Shown piece by piece: positions 25,310 through 33,141 of a stretch of DNA of 64,000 bases. The number at the start of each line of letters is the position of its first letter. Positions within the stretch are counted from its first letter, which is position 1. The notes below the pieces were generated by a model. That model saw only the letters and a program-made list of their open reading frames with translations, had not been told where the DNA came from and searched no databases. The DNA lies in assembly GCA_963717255.1 (NCBI GenBank), contig CAVQVT010000013.1, positions 62,001-126,000 on the forward strand, given 5' to 3'. A program made the translations under genes and the position numbers. The DNA comes from CAIYQJ01 sp963717255. Its GTDB lineage: Bacteria > Chloroflexota > Limnocylindria > Limnocylindrales > CSP1-4.

Positions 25310-25735
25310 GCTCCCCTCGTGCGGTCCGTCCGGGTGGGGGAGCGGCGCGCGGTGCGCCCGGGATGCCCCCACGCCGGCGCCCGACACGCTGCGTGCCACG
25401 CGCCCGCGCGTGCGAGCTTCGTCCGCGGAGTCTCCCCTTCCGGCGGGTGTCTCCGCATGGTACTCCCTGCGCCGAACAGCGCAGCCCGGGGCGGACCTCC
25501 AGGTGGTGCGCGGACGCCCCGGTGCGTCCGAGGGCCGGTCCCGGTCACGGCGCATCGGTGTGGTCTCATTCCCTGTCCCGGCGCCCCCGCGCGGGGCCCG
25601 TCCCGGTCCGTCGGCCCCTCCGATACGCCGAACGGTCCACTTGCGCAGGCGCGACTGCCGGCGCAGGATGCGGCTCTCCGCCGGCGGCCCGCCGACCGGC
25701 GCCGCGAAACGGTCCGAGGGGGCGTCGGAGGCCGA
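25310..25735. other. Divergent intergenic region between kinase and monooxygenase
   Basis: 426 bp without a supported gene. On the minus strand, TACCAT at 25459-25464 is the best -10 candidate for the kinase, giving a leader of about 145 nt unless an upstream GTG in the open frame is used. GGCGCAGGATGC near 25667 echoes GCGCAGGATGC at 22575, part of the dyad found beside the regulator genes. Confidence 0.3.
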
Positions 25736-26998
25736 TTGGAAGACGCGATCGTCATCGGGGCCGGACAGGCGGGGCTCGGCATCAGCCGGCTGCTCGTCCA
25801 GCGCGGCGTGCCGCACATCGTCCTGGAGCGCGGCCGCATCGGCGAGACCTGGCGGAGCCAGCGGTGGGATTCCTTCACGCTGAACACGCCCAACTGGCTG
25901 AACCGCCTGCCGGGCGACGAGGCCGAGATCGAACCGCGCGACGGCTTCCTCCCGCTGCGGCCGTGGATCGAGCGCATGGACGCATACGCCGCGGCCAACG
26001 CGCTCCCGGTCCGGACCGGCAACGACGTCACCCGCGTCGAGCGCCAGCCCGACGGCTCCTTCTCGGTCCAGGTGCGGCTGGGACACGCCAGCCACGAGAG
26101 CCTCCAGGCGCGGGCGGTGGTCGTCGCGTCCGGGATCCAGCGGGTCTCACGGATGCCGCGGATCGCGCGGTCGCTCCCGCTGCTCGAGACGCTCTCCATC
26201 CACACGGCGCACTACCTGAACCCCGCCCAGCTGCCGTCGGGGGGCGTGCTGGTGGTCGGCTCGGGCCAGTCGGGCACGCAGATCGCCGAGGAGCTCGTCC
26301 TCGCCGGCCGCACCGTCCACCTGTCCGCGAGCCGCGTCTCCCGCGTGCGCCGCCGGTATCGCGACCGGGACATCCTGGAGTGGCTCGCCGAGACCGGGTT
26401 CTTCGACCAGCGCGTCGAGGACCTCCCTGACCCGGCGATGAGCCGCGCCGCCCAGCCGCTCGCGTCCGGCCTCGGGCGGCATGGCCACACGGTCAGCCTG
26501 CAGTGGCTCCAGAGCCTGGGCGTCCGCCTGTACGGGCGGCTGCGCCATGTGTCGGGCGGTCATCTGTCGTTCGAGGACGACCTCGGTGCCACCATCCGGT
26601 TCGCCGATGAGTCGTCGGCCATGGTGAACGCCCAGATCGAGGCGATGATCGCGGCGCGTGGCCTGGGAGGTTCGGTCGCCCCGCTTGAGCCCGATCCGGC
26701 CGATGAGCCGCACCCGGACCCGGCGTCGGTCCACACGCCGCCATCGCTCGGCCTGGACGAGGCCGGCATCGGGACGGTCATCTGGTCCACGGGCTTCGGC
26801 GGCCGGTTCGACTACCTGGAGCCCGACGTCCTCGACGAGCGCGGCATCCCGCGGTACGACGGGGTCGAGACGGCGGTCCCCGGGCTGTACGTCCTCGGAT
26901 TCCCCTGGCTCACGTGCCGGAGGTCCGGCCTGGTCTGCGGGATCGACGACGACGCCCGGCTGGTGGCCGACGCGCTCACGCGACACCTGGCGAACTGA
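25736..26998 (+). CDS. FAD/NAD(P)-dependent monooxygenase-like oxidoreductase
   Basis: 420 residues from TTG 25736, with GGAGG four bases before it. The FAD site is AIVIGAGQAGLGIS directly at the N-terminus. ERGRIGETWR and the FTLNTPNWLNRLPG block are typical of the flavin-containing monooxygenase/CzcO-like family, and a second Rossmann motif LVVGSGQSGTQIAEEL (about residue 175) binds NAD(P)H. The C-terminus TTG-like signature appears as WSTGFGGRFDYL. Such enzymes oxygenate small nucleophiles or act as NAD(P)H-dependent flavoproteins. The substrate is unknown. The rare TTG start is required because no ATG/GTG lies in frame nearby. Confidence 0.82.
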   Translation: MEDAIVIGAGQAGLGISRLLVQRGVPHIVLERGRIGETWRSQRWDSFTLNTPNWLNRLPGDEAEIEPRDGFLPLRPWIERMDAYAAANALPVRTGNDVTRVERQPDGSFSVQVRLGHASHESLQARAVVVASGIQRVSRMPRIARSLPLLETLSIHTAHYLNPAQLPSGGVLVVGSGQSGTQIAEELVLAGRTVHLSASRVSRVRRRYRDRDILEWLAETGFFDQRVEDLPDPAMSRAAQPLASGLGRHGHTVSLQWLQSLGVRLYGRLRHVSGGHLSFEDDLGATIRFADESSAMVNAQIEAMIAARGLGGSVAPLEPDPADEPHPDPASVHTPPSLGLDEAGIGTVIWSTGFGGRFDYLEPDVLDERGIPRYDGVETAVPGLYVLGFPWLTCRRSGLVCGIDDDARLVADALTRHLAN

Positions 26999-27056
26999 CG
27001 GCCCGGGGGTGGCGCCGGGGCGCCCGAGGCTGATTCGGCCAGCCCATGCCGTCCCT

Positions 27057-27761
27057 CTACAGGTCGCTGACCTCGATCACCCCGCGGCGGATCGCGAACT
27101 TCAGGAGCTCCACTCGGTCGTGGAAGCCGAGCTTCTCCATGATGTTCGCGCGGTAGTTGTGGACGGTCTGCTCGCTCAGGTGGAGCGTCTTCGCGATCTC
27201 GCGGTTCGTGTGGCCCACGGCGGCGAGGAGCAGCACCTCCCGATCGCGCTCGCTCAGCGAGTCGTACACGTCCTCCACCTGGCCCTGCGGGCTCCGGAGG
27301 ACGTACGTGTTCACCATCTTGGTGACGATCGACGGGCTCACGTACGTCTGGCCGCGGCTGACGCACCGGAGCGCGTTGACGACGTCCGCGGGTTGCTCGT
27401 TCCGCGTGAGGAACCCGTCGGCTCCCGCCTTGAGCGCGAGCGAGAACTGCTCGTGCCCGCACCGGCAGTCGAGCGCCAGGACCTTGAGGGCCGGCTGTGC
27501 CGCCTTGATCGACTCGATCGTCTGGAACGACGAGCACCCGTCGTGCCCGAACGGGATGCATTCGGCGATCACGACATCCGCCGCCGACTTCTCGAGCTGG
27601 CCGAAGAGCGCGTCGCGGCTGTCGACCTCCCCGATGACCCGCATGTCGATCTCGCCGTCGATCGCGGCCCGGTACCCGACGTTGAGCATCGGGAAGTCGA
27701 AGATGGCGAGCAGGACCCCCAGCTTCGCGTTACGGCCCGGGGTCTGCCCGTTGGATCTCAC
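27057..27761 (-). CDS. LuxR-family regulator with Cys-rich, non-phosphorylatable receiver (copy 1)
   Basis: 234 residues. The N-terminal half has a receiver fold (GVLLAIFDFPMLNVGYR, DVVIAECIP, VLALDCRCG, ADGFLTRN), but the usual DD pair is missing and the phospho-acceptor is Glu67. Four cysteines, C68, C76, C99 and C101 (C-x7-C-x22-C-x-C), are shared with the paralog starting at 32441. The C-terminal LuxR HTH is intact (LSERDREVLLLAAVGHTNREI, SEQTVHNYRANIMEKLGF). The Cys set could bind a metal or Fe-S cluster or form disulfides, replacing phosphorylation as the signal; this is inference. GTG 27761 has GAGG upstream. It lies just beyond the eight-heme cytochrome gene. Confidence 0.8.
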   Translation of the reverse strand: MRSNGQTPGRNAKLGVLLAIFDFPMLNVGYRAAIDGEIDMRVIGEVDSRDALFGQLEKSAADVVIAECIPFGHDGCSSFQTIESIKAAQPALKVLALDCRCGHEQFSLALKAGADGFLTRNEQPADVVNALRCVSRGQTYVSPSIVTKMVNTYVLRSPQGQVEDVYDSLSERDREVLLLAAVGHTNREIAKTLHLSEQTVHNYRANIMEKLGFHDRVELLKFAIRRGVIEVSDL

Positions 27762-27922
27762 GTGAGGCTACCTCGGCATCGAGGCGCGCCGTCGCTGGGA
27801 CGCGCCGGCGGCGTATGGCAACTATCCGGGAGCGCCCCACCTGTTCGGGCAGGGTCATCCGGCTCGTTGTGGTGCGGCCGGTCGACCGGGGCGGCCCGGG
27901 TCAGTGTGCCCGTCGCGAGGTG

Positions 27923-28735
27923 TCAGGGGTTGGCCGAGGACGACGGCAGCGGCAGCGTCGCGCCCGGCGATCGCTTCGCCCCCGGGTCGTGACAGAAGGC
28001 GCACTGGCCCTCGCGCGAGGCCAGGTCGTGCGGGGCGACCGGCGCGGCGTTCGGGTCCACGAGGTGGCACGCGGTGCACGTGTCGTCCGTGCGGGTCGCG
28101 TGGCTCGACGGCAGCGCACCGGTCTTCCCCGCCGTGTGGCAGGACCTGCAGGCCACATTGAGCGAGAGCGTGTGCGGAACCTGCGGCGCCGTGTTCTCGG
28201 ACGAGCGGTGGCAGAGCCAGCAGGTGGTCTCCTTCCAGCCCTTCATCGTGTCGGGGAGGTGCGCCCTGGTGGTCCCGTGGCAGCTCAGGCAGTCGAGCTG
28301 GAGCTCCGCCGGGTGGGGTCGGTCGGGCGCCGGTGCGGAGTGCTTCGTGTGGCACACCGTGCACTGGTCCTTGTGGAGCCCCGAATGGCCGGGGGCGGTC
28401 TCCACGAGCTTGTTCGGCGCGTGGCAGCCCGTGCAGTCGGTCCACCCCTCGAGCGGGTGCGCGAGCGGCGGGATCGGCCGTGAGCCGATCCCGCCGTCGG
28501 GCGTCCCGTGGCAGGCGTCGCAGTCGCCGAGCAGGTCCATGTCGATCTCCTCGGAGATCGGCAGGGACGGACGGACCGTGGGGGCGGGGGGCGACGGCGG
28601 GAGGACGACCACGTCACCCGGGTCGCTCCCCACGAGCCCGATGGCCACGCCGATCGCGCCGCCGAGCAGCACGACGCCGATGACGAGCCCCGCGAAGCCC
28701 GCCGCGGTGATGACGGTCCGGCCGTTGATGGTCAT
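27923..28735 (-). CDS. Membrane-anchored eight-heme c-type cytochrome
   Basis: 270 residues. One N-terminal helix (about 8-35, Gly/Val rich) is followed by a Pro-rich linker and eight CXXCH motifs (CDACH, CTGCH, CTVCH, CLSCH, CWLCH, CRSCH, CTACH, CAFCH) at about 25-30 residue intervals. His residues in HPLEGW, HSGLH, HTKH and HTLS could be sixth ligands. No catalytic CX4CH or Lys-ligated heme is seen, so electron transfer is likelier than nitrite reduction. Start ATG 28735 is 3 nt past the NrfD stop. It is the last gene of the Fe-S/NrfD operon and probably its electron exit. Confidence 0.85.
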   Translation of the reverse strand: MTINGRTVITAAGFAGLVIGVVLLGGAIGVAIGLVGSDPGDVVVLPPSPPAPTVRPSLPISEEIDMDLLGDCDACHGTPDGGIGSRPIPPLAHPLEGWTDCTGCHAPNKLVETAPGHSGLHKDQCTVCHTKHSAPAPDRPHPAELQLDCLSCHGTTRAHLPDTMKGWKETTCWLCHRSSENTAPQVPHTLSLNVACRSCHTAGKTGALPSSHATRTDDTCTACHLVDPNAAPVAPHDLASREGQCAFCHDPGAKRSPGATLPLPSSSANP

Positions 28736-28738
28736 CGG

Positions 28739-30079
28739 TCAGTGCTCCGCCGGCGCCGGGCCGTGCGCATGCGGCGCCTTGGGCGGCGGGTGGTACGGCC
28801 GATGTGCCTCGTCGTCCGGGTGCGGCTCATGCCGACCCCAGCGCGAGAGGATCGGGAGGTGGTCGCCGGTGTGCTCGCTCATGTCGAGATACCGCTCGCA
28901 GAGCGTGTACGCGAACGCGAGGAACCCGAACGCCCCGATGACGACCGCGATCTCGACGGGGCTGGGGATGTACTCGTTGTACGGGAACGAGGCCACGCCC
29001 GCCGACGTGGTGGAGGAGACGATCTGACCGGCGTTGACGAAGAGCACGCGGTCCAGGAAGACCCCGGCGAACGTCAGCACGGACGCGAGGAAGAGGCCGC
29101 GGACGGCGTAGAAGCGCGGGACCACCACGAGGAGGAGGGGGATCACGAGGCCCAGGAGGACCTTCCCGATCCAGAAGGTCAGGGCGAGCGGTCCCAGGAC
29201 CATCGCCCACATGGCGTCGGAGAGCCCAGGGACCCCGCCGTACAGCGACGTGAGGACCTGCCACCCGACGACGAGGAGAGCGGTGAAGAGCGCGATGGTC
29301 AGGAGGACGCGCAGGCCCGGGATCGCGAGGCTCTCGGCCCGCTCCCAGCCCGCCAGCCGGAACTTCACGACGCAGGCGAAGACGATACCGAGGAGCGCGA
29401 TGCCGGCGAGGAGCGCCGCCATGAGCAGCGACGGCGGCGTGAAGCTGCCGTGCCAGAACGGCTTGGACGCCAGGACGCCGAAGACGGCGCCCAGCGTGGA
29501 CGGCGCCAGGATCGCCATGAACGACGCGAGCAGGCACGAGACGTTGTGGATGCGCTCGTGCCCGCGGAACATGCTCCAGACCTCGATCATGAGGAGGAAG
29601 AGGTAGCCGCCGTAGAGCACGCCCATCCACCACATCGGCGACAGGGGCGATGGCGAGAGGACGGCGCCGAAGACGAGCCGGAGCGGGTAATGCAGGTCGA
29701 GCAGGATCACGCCGAACGCCGTGATGAGGCTCAGGAGCGCGAGGAGCGCGTGGCGCTTCTCCAGCGGCCGGAAGCGGTCGATCCCGAAGACGGTGCCCAG
29801 GGACGACGCGAGGCACAGGCCCGACGTGGTGATCGCGAAGAAGACGTACGCCGTGATGAGGATCCCCCACTCGAACGACGGCCGCGTGCCGAAGACCTCG
29901 TCGCCGGGGTTCAGCGAGAAGACGGCGCCGACGGCGCCGATCGCGAGGAGGACGAGGAGGAAGCCGAACCAGATCCTCAAGGGGCGCGGCATGCTCGCCA
30001 CGTCCGCGCGGAACGCGCGCCACGCAAGGCGCGGGCTCAGGGTGACGGTCCGGTCGCCGACGGTGACGGAGGGTGCCAT
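28739..30079 (-). CDS. nrfD: NrfD/PsrC-family quinol-oxidising membrane subunit
   Basis: 446 residues with about ten transmembrane helices. FEWGILITAYVFFAITTSGLCLASSLGTVFG and the following LEKRHALLALLSLITAFGVILLDLHYPLR are hallmarks of the NrfD family, and WMGVLYGGYLFLLMIEVWSMFRGHE continues the core bundle. The His-rich C-terminal tail is cytoplasmic or linker-like. It exchanges electrons between menaquinol and the adjacent Fe-S protein. ATG 30079 overlaps the Fe-S gene stop by one base (TGATG), so translation is coupled. No molybdopterin subunit is encoded nearby, which resembles Nrf/Hmc-type conduits more than a reductase. Confidence 0.88.
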   Translation of the reverse strand: MAPSVTVGDRTVTLSPRLAWRAFRADVASMPRPLRIWFGFLLVLLAIGAVGAVFSLNPGDEVFGTRPSFEWGILITAYVFFAITTSGLCLASSLGTVFGIDRFRPLEKRHALLALLSLITAFGVILLDLHYPLRLVFGAVLSPSPLSPMWWMGVLYGGYLFLLMIEVWSMFRGHERIHNVSCLLASFMAILAPSTLGAVFGVLASKPFWHGSFTPPSLLMAALLAGIALLGIVFACVVKFRLAGWERAESLAIPGLRVLLTIALFTALLVVGWQVLTSLYGGVPGLSDAMWAMVLGPLALTFWIGKVLLGLVIPLLLVVVPRFYAVRGLFLASVLTFAGVFLDRVLFVNAGQIVSSTTSAGVASFPYNEYIPSPVEIAVVIGAFGFLAFAYTLCERYLDMSEHTGDHLPILSRWGRHEPHPDDEAHRPYHPPPKAPHAHGPAPAEH

Positions 30080-30918
30080 CACCCGACCTCGCCTTCGAGG
30101 CCCACGTACTTCACGCGGGGCTTCGTGCCGAGCTCCGGCTTCATGACCACGGTCCGCTTGTTCTCGAGCTGCATGGTGACCGGGTCCGTGGGGTCGTCGA
30201 GGTCGGCGATCTGGCGGGCCTGGACGGGGCAGACCTCGACGCACGCGGGCCGCATCCCCCGCGTGATCCGGTGGTAGCAGAAGGTGCACTTGTCCACGAC
30301 GCCGGCGTAGCCCATCGGCGTGATCTCGCCGCTCGGGACCAGGTAGCGCGCGCCGTACGGGCAGGCCACCACGCAGTAGCCGCAGCCGATGCAGCGCTCC
30401 TGGTCCACGAGGACGATGCCGTCCGGCGTGGTGTACGTGGCGCTCACCGGGCAGACCGACGTGCAGGGCGAGTTCTGGCACTGCATGCACAGGCGCGGCA
30501 CGAAGTACGCCTGGCCGGCCGTCTGACCCGCCTCGGCGAGCTCCGGGGGCTCGGCCGGGAAGCCCTCGATCCCGCCCTCGGGAGACGTGATGAGCAGCTT
30601 CCCGTCATCCTGGACGACGTGGAGCTCCACCCATGTCCGGTTGTATTCCGGCGCGGGCGGGACGTGGTTCTCCTCCTTGCACGCCTTCACGCAGTGGCCG
30701 CAGCCGATGCACCGCGTGGTGTCCACCAGGAAGCCCCAGGAGTGCGCGTACGGGTCGTACGGCGGGGCGGACGACTCGGTGCCGGACGCGGAGGTGTCCG
30801 AGGCGGCCGCAGTCCCGACACCGCCCGACGGCAGCAGCGAGGCGATCGCCTGGGAGCCGGCCAGGCCCGCGCAGACCGCGAGGCCCGACTCGAGGAACCG
30901 GCGCCGGGAGAGCGTCAT
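30079..30918 (-). CDS. nrfC: Tat-exported four-cluster ferredoxin subunit (NrfC/HmcB-like)
   Basis: 279 residues. The twin-arginine signal SRRRFLESG starts at residue 4. Cluster ligands follow as CIGCGHCVKAC, then CMQCQNSPCTSVCP, CIGCGYCVVACP and CTFCYHRITRGMRPACVEVCP, giving four [4Fe-4S] sites in the DmsB/NrfC arrangement. It is folded in the cytoplasm, exported, and docks outside on the NrfD subunit, passing electrons to the multiheme cytochromes. GGAG lies upstream of ATG 30918. It sits 57 bp after the six-heme gene and is coupled to NrfD. The gene symbol is by family resemblance only. Confidence 0.88.
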   Translation of the reverse strand: MTLSRRRFLESGLAVCAGLAGSQAIASLLPSGGVGTAAASDTSASGTESSAPPYDPYAHSWGFLVDTTRCIGCGHCVKACKEENHVPPAPEYNRTWVELHVVQDDGKLLITSPEGGIEGFPAEPPELAEAGQTAGQAYFVPRLCMQCQNSPCTSVCPVSATYTTPDGIVLVDQERCIGCGYCVVACPYGARYLVPSGEITPMGYAGVVDKCTFCYHRITRGMRPACVEVCPVQARQIADLDDPTDPVTMQLENKRTVVMKPELGTKPRVKYVGLEGEVG

Positions 30919-30975
30919 CGGCCTCCGCCTCTCCGGTCCGCGGGCGTGTGAGCGGGGGTCATCGGGGTCACCATC

Positions 30976-31743
30976 TCAGGGGTTCGTCGTCGGCAGGGGG
31001 ATCACGCGTGGCGTCCCCTCGCCGGGCTTGTGGCAGCCGAGGCAGACGGAGTCCTCGGAGAGCCGGTGGCCGGCGGGCATCGGGCGGACGCCGTTCGTCG
31101 TCGTCGTCCCGTGGCACGTGATGCACGCGGGGATGCCCTCGAGCGTGTGCAGGATCCGCGGCGGCGGGATCGCGATCGCCGTGTGGACGTCGTGGCACTG
31201 CAGGCACGATGTGCCGGGGAAGTGCTTCGCTGGGTCGACCGAGTGGAAGGCGTCCGGCTGACCGAGGCGGGCGGCGTGGCAGACGGTGCACAGGGCGTCC
31301 GTCGGCGGGATGGGGCGCGGGGCACCCTCGACCGGGATCGGCGAGGCCTCGCCGGCCTCCGACTGGTCGATCGCCTCGATGGACTCCGGCACCGGGGCCG
31401 TGGCGACGTGCGCGGCGAGCGGCCCATGGCACGTCTGGCAGCCGACGACGATGTGCTGGGAGCCGGACCACTTGGAGTACTCGGTGACGTGGCAGCGGGC
31501 GCAGAGGCTCGAGTCGGCGGCGTACTGAGGGGTGAGCGCCGCCCACTGGCGGGCGTTGCGCGTGTCGTGCCGGCCGTACTGTTCGTAGAAGGTCGCCGCG
31601 GCGACCGCGCTGACGGCGAGGACGGCGACGAGGAGGATCGCCAGGCCGACGGCGACCATGCCGTACTTCAGCCAGCCGACGACGCCCCTGGGGCGCCCGA
31701 CCCGCTCGCCGAGTCGCCGGAGGGCCGAACGGATGCCGCTCAC
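30976..31743 (-). CDS. Membrane-anchored six-heme c-type cytochrome
   Basis: 255 residues. A basic N-terminus is followed by one helix (about 25-52, YGMVAVGLAILLVAVLAVSAV) and six CXXCH motifs (CARCH, CQTCH, CTVCH, CLQCH, CITCH, CLGCH). The signal anchor with a periplasmic heme domain recalls NapC/NrfH or QrcA, though sequence similarity beyond the motifs is not clear. GTG 31743 overlaps the stop of the upstream LuxR-type regulator (GTGA), an unusual coupling of regulator and cytochrome. It is probably an electron carrier between the NrfD complex and outer cytochromes. Confidence 0.82.
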   Translation of the reverse strand: MSGIRSALRRLGERVGRPRGVVGWLKYGMVAVGLAILLVAVLAVSAVAAATFYEQYGRHDTRNARQWAALTPQYAADSSLCARCHVTEYSKWSGSQHIVVGCQTCHGPLAAHVATAPVPESIEAIDQSEAGEASPIPVEGAPRPIPPTDALCTVCHAARLGQPDAFHSVDPAKHFPGTSCLQCHDVHTAIAIPPPRILHTLEGIPACITCHGTTTTNGVRPMPAGHRLSEDSVCLGCHKPGEGTPRVIPLPTTNP

Positions 31744-32441
31744 AGGTCGGCCACCTCGATGACCCCCCGCTTGATCGCGTACTTGAGCAGCTCGACGCGA
31801 TCGTGGAAGCCGAGCTTCTCCATGACCGACGCCCGGTGGTTGTGGACCGTCTGCTCGGAGAGGCGGAGCTCGCGGGCGATCTCGCGGTTCGTGTGCCCGA
31901 CGGCGGCGAGCCGGACGAGCTCGCGGTCCTGCTCGCTCAGCGAGTCGTAGACATCCTCGGCGTAGCCGTCCTGGCCGCGGAGGACGTAGGTGTCGATCAT
32001 CTTCGTGACGATGGACGGGCTGACGTACGCCTGGCCGCGGTGGACGGCGCGGATCGCGCTCGTCACGTCCGAGGGCAGCGCGTTCCGATTCAGGAACCCG
32101 TCGGCGCCCGAGCGGAGCGCGAGCGAGAACTGCTCGGTGCCACACCGGCACTCCAGGGCGAGGATCCGCAGCGCCGGGCTCCCGCTCTTCAGGGTCTCGA
32201 GCATCCGGTAGGACATGCAGCCGTCCCCGCTGTACGGCTGGCACTCGACGATCGCGACGTCGGCCCCGGTCCGCTCTGCAGCGTCGCGGATCTCGTCGCG
32301 GCCGGCGGCCTCGCCCACCACCTGCATGTCGCCCTCGGCATCGATCACGGTGCGGTAGCCGGCCGAGAGCAGGGGGAAGTCGAGGATCGCGAGGAGGATG
32401 CCGACCTTCTCCCCGCCCATGCCGGGTCCGCTGGCCATCAT
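31740..32441 (-). CDS. LuxR-family regulator with Cys-rich, non-phosphorylatable receiver (copy 2)
   Basis: 233 residues, a clear paralog of the regulator at 27057-27761. The receiver-like half has Glu66 at the phospho-acceptor site (VAIVECQPY) and cysteines 67, 75, 98 and 100, in exactly the same C-x7-C-x22-C-x-C spacing. ECRCGTEQFSLALRSGADGFL is nearly the same as in the paralog. The HTH is intact and almost identical (HTNREIARELRLSEQTVHNHRASVMEKLGFHDRVELLKYAIKRGV region). ATG 32441 has GAGGGG upstream; ATG 32438 is equally possible. It precedes and is translationally coupled to the six-heme cytochrome gene, so it probably controls this operon from within it. Confidence 0.82.
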   Translation of the reverse strand: MMASGPGMGGEKVGILLAILDFPLLSAGYRTVIDAEGDMQVVGEAAGRDEIRDAAERTGADVAIVECQPYSGDGCMSYRMLETLKSGSPALRILALECRCGTEQFSLALRSGADGFLNRNALPSDVTSAIRAVHRGQAYVSPSIVTKMIDTYVLRGQDGYAEDVYDSLSEQDRELVRLAAVGHTNREIARELRLSEQTVHNHRASVMEKLGFHDRVELLKYAIKRGVIEVADL

Positions 32442-32470
32442 GCCCGTCCCCTCATCCTCTTCCGCGGCGC

Positions 32471-32797
32471 TCAGCGCGCCTCTGCGCGCTTGCGGTGGGC
32501 GCGGTGGCGGATGACGAGCGCCCACACGACCGGCGTGAGGAAGACCGCCACGACCGTGAGGATCAGGCCGATGCCCGCGGCGACGTTGCCGAAGAAGAAG
32601 AAGAGCGCGTTGTCGATGACGAAGGCGGCGACGAGGACGAACCCGACGGTCAGCGCGCTCAGGGCGATCCAGGTGCCGAAGAGCGCGGGCGCGCCCTCGA
32701 CGTTGCCCTTCCGCAGCTCGTAGACGAGCCACACGACCATCACGATGAACCCCACCAGCGCTGCCGCCAGCACCGCCAGGACCATCTCGTCTCTCAT
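32471..32797 (-). CDS. Small three-helix membrane protein
   Basis: 108 residues with three predicted transmembrane helices (MVLAVLAAALVGFIVMVVWLVY; ALTVGFVLVAAFVIDNALFFFFG; AAGIGLILTVVAVFLTPVVWAL) and a basic C-terminus (RHRAHRKRAEAR). ATG 32797 has GGAGGAGG 8 nt upstream, one of the strongest ribosome-binding sites in the window. It lies 29 bp ahead of the Cys-rich regulator and appears to be the first gene of the redox operon. I do not recognise a family. A membrane partner or sensor for the operon is conceivable but not shown. Confidence 0.65.
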   Translation of the reverse strand: MRDEMVLAVLAAALVGFIVMVVWLVYELRKGNVEGAPALFGTWIALSALTVGFVLVAAFVIDNALFFFFGNVAAGIGLILTVVAVFLTPVVWALVIRHRAHRKRAEAR

Positions 32798-32953
32798 CCG
32801 ACCATCCTCCTCCGCCGCGATCGAGGCCCGCGCGGCACCCGGCGCGGCGTGTCCGGCGTCCATGCTGCGGGGCCGCGGGGTCCCGGATGCAGGCATCGAC
32901 GGCCCCGGCGCGCGCGACGGCCGCCATGAAGCCGACGACGGTCGCATGCGTGA

Positions 32954-32968
32954 CGACGACGGTCGTCG
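32954..32968. promoter_or_regulatory. 15-bp palindrome in the control region of the redox operon
   Basis: CGACGAC-G-GTCGTCG is a perfect palindrome, with another GACGACGGTCG just upstream at 32934. It lies in the 344-bp divergent region between the small membrane protein (start 32797) and the SGNH gene (start 33142). It is a candidate operator, perhaps for the LuxR-type regulators. The rest of the region holds the promoter at 33073 and nothing else recognisable. Confidence 0.35.
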
Positions 32969-33072
32969 GAATCGCTATGTCGATGGGTAGAGGAACGACA
33001 TACGTCGATGCCGGTCACGACGCCCGCGACGGCAGCGGGCGCCTGTACCCAGGGTCGCCGCCACCCGGACGT

Positions 33073-33101
33073 TTGACCAATTCCGCCCCCGGGGTCATCC
33101 T
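33073..33101 (+). promoter_or_regulatory. Candidate sigma-70 promoter for the SGNH gene
   Basis: TTGACC and CATCCT are separated by 17 bp. The start would be about 35 nt before GTG 33142, which has GGAGG ten bases upstream. The -35 is good and the -10 is weak. Confidence 0.35.
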
Positions 33102-33141
33102 CGACCCCGACACGTCCCCCGTCGGCGGAGGTTGCCGCCTC

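Noticed and set aside
23648..25735. Plus-strand frame antisense to the histidine kinase, continuous with the monooxygenase
   Set aside because: Only the part from 25736 has family motifs. The upstream part is the mirror of the kinase gene and has no domain pattern.
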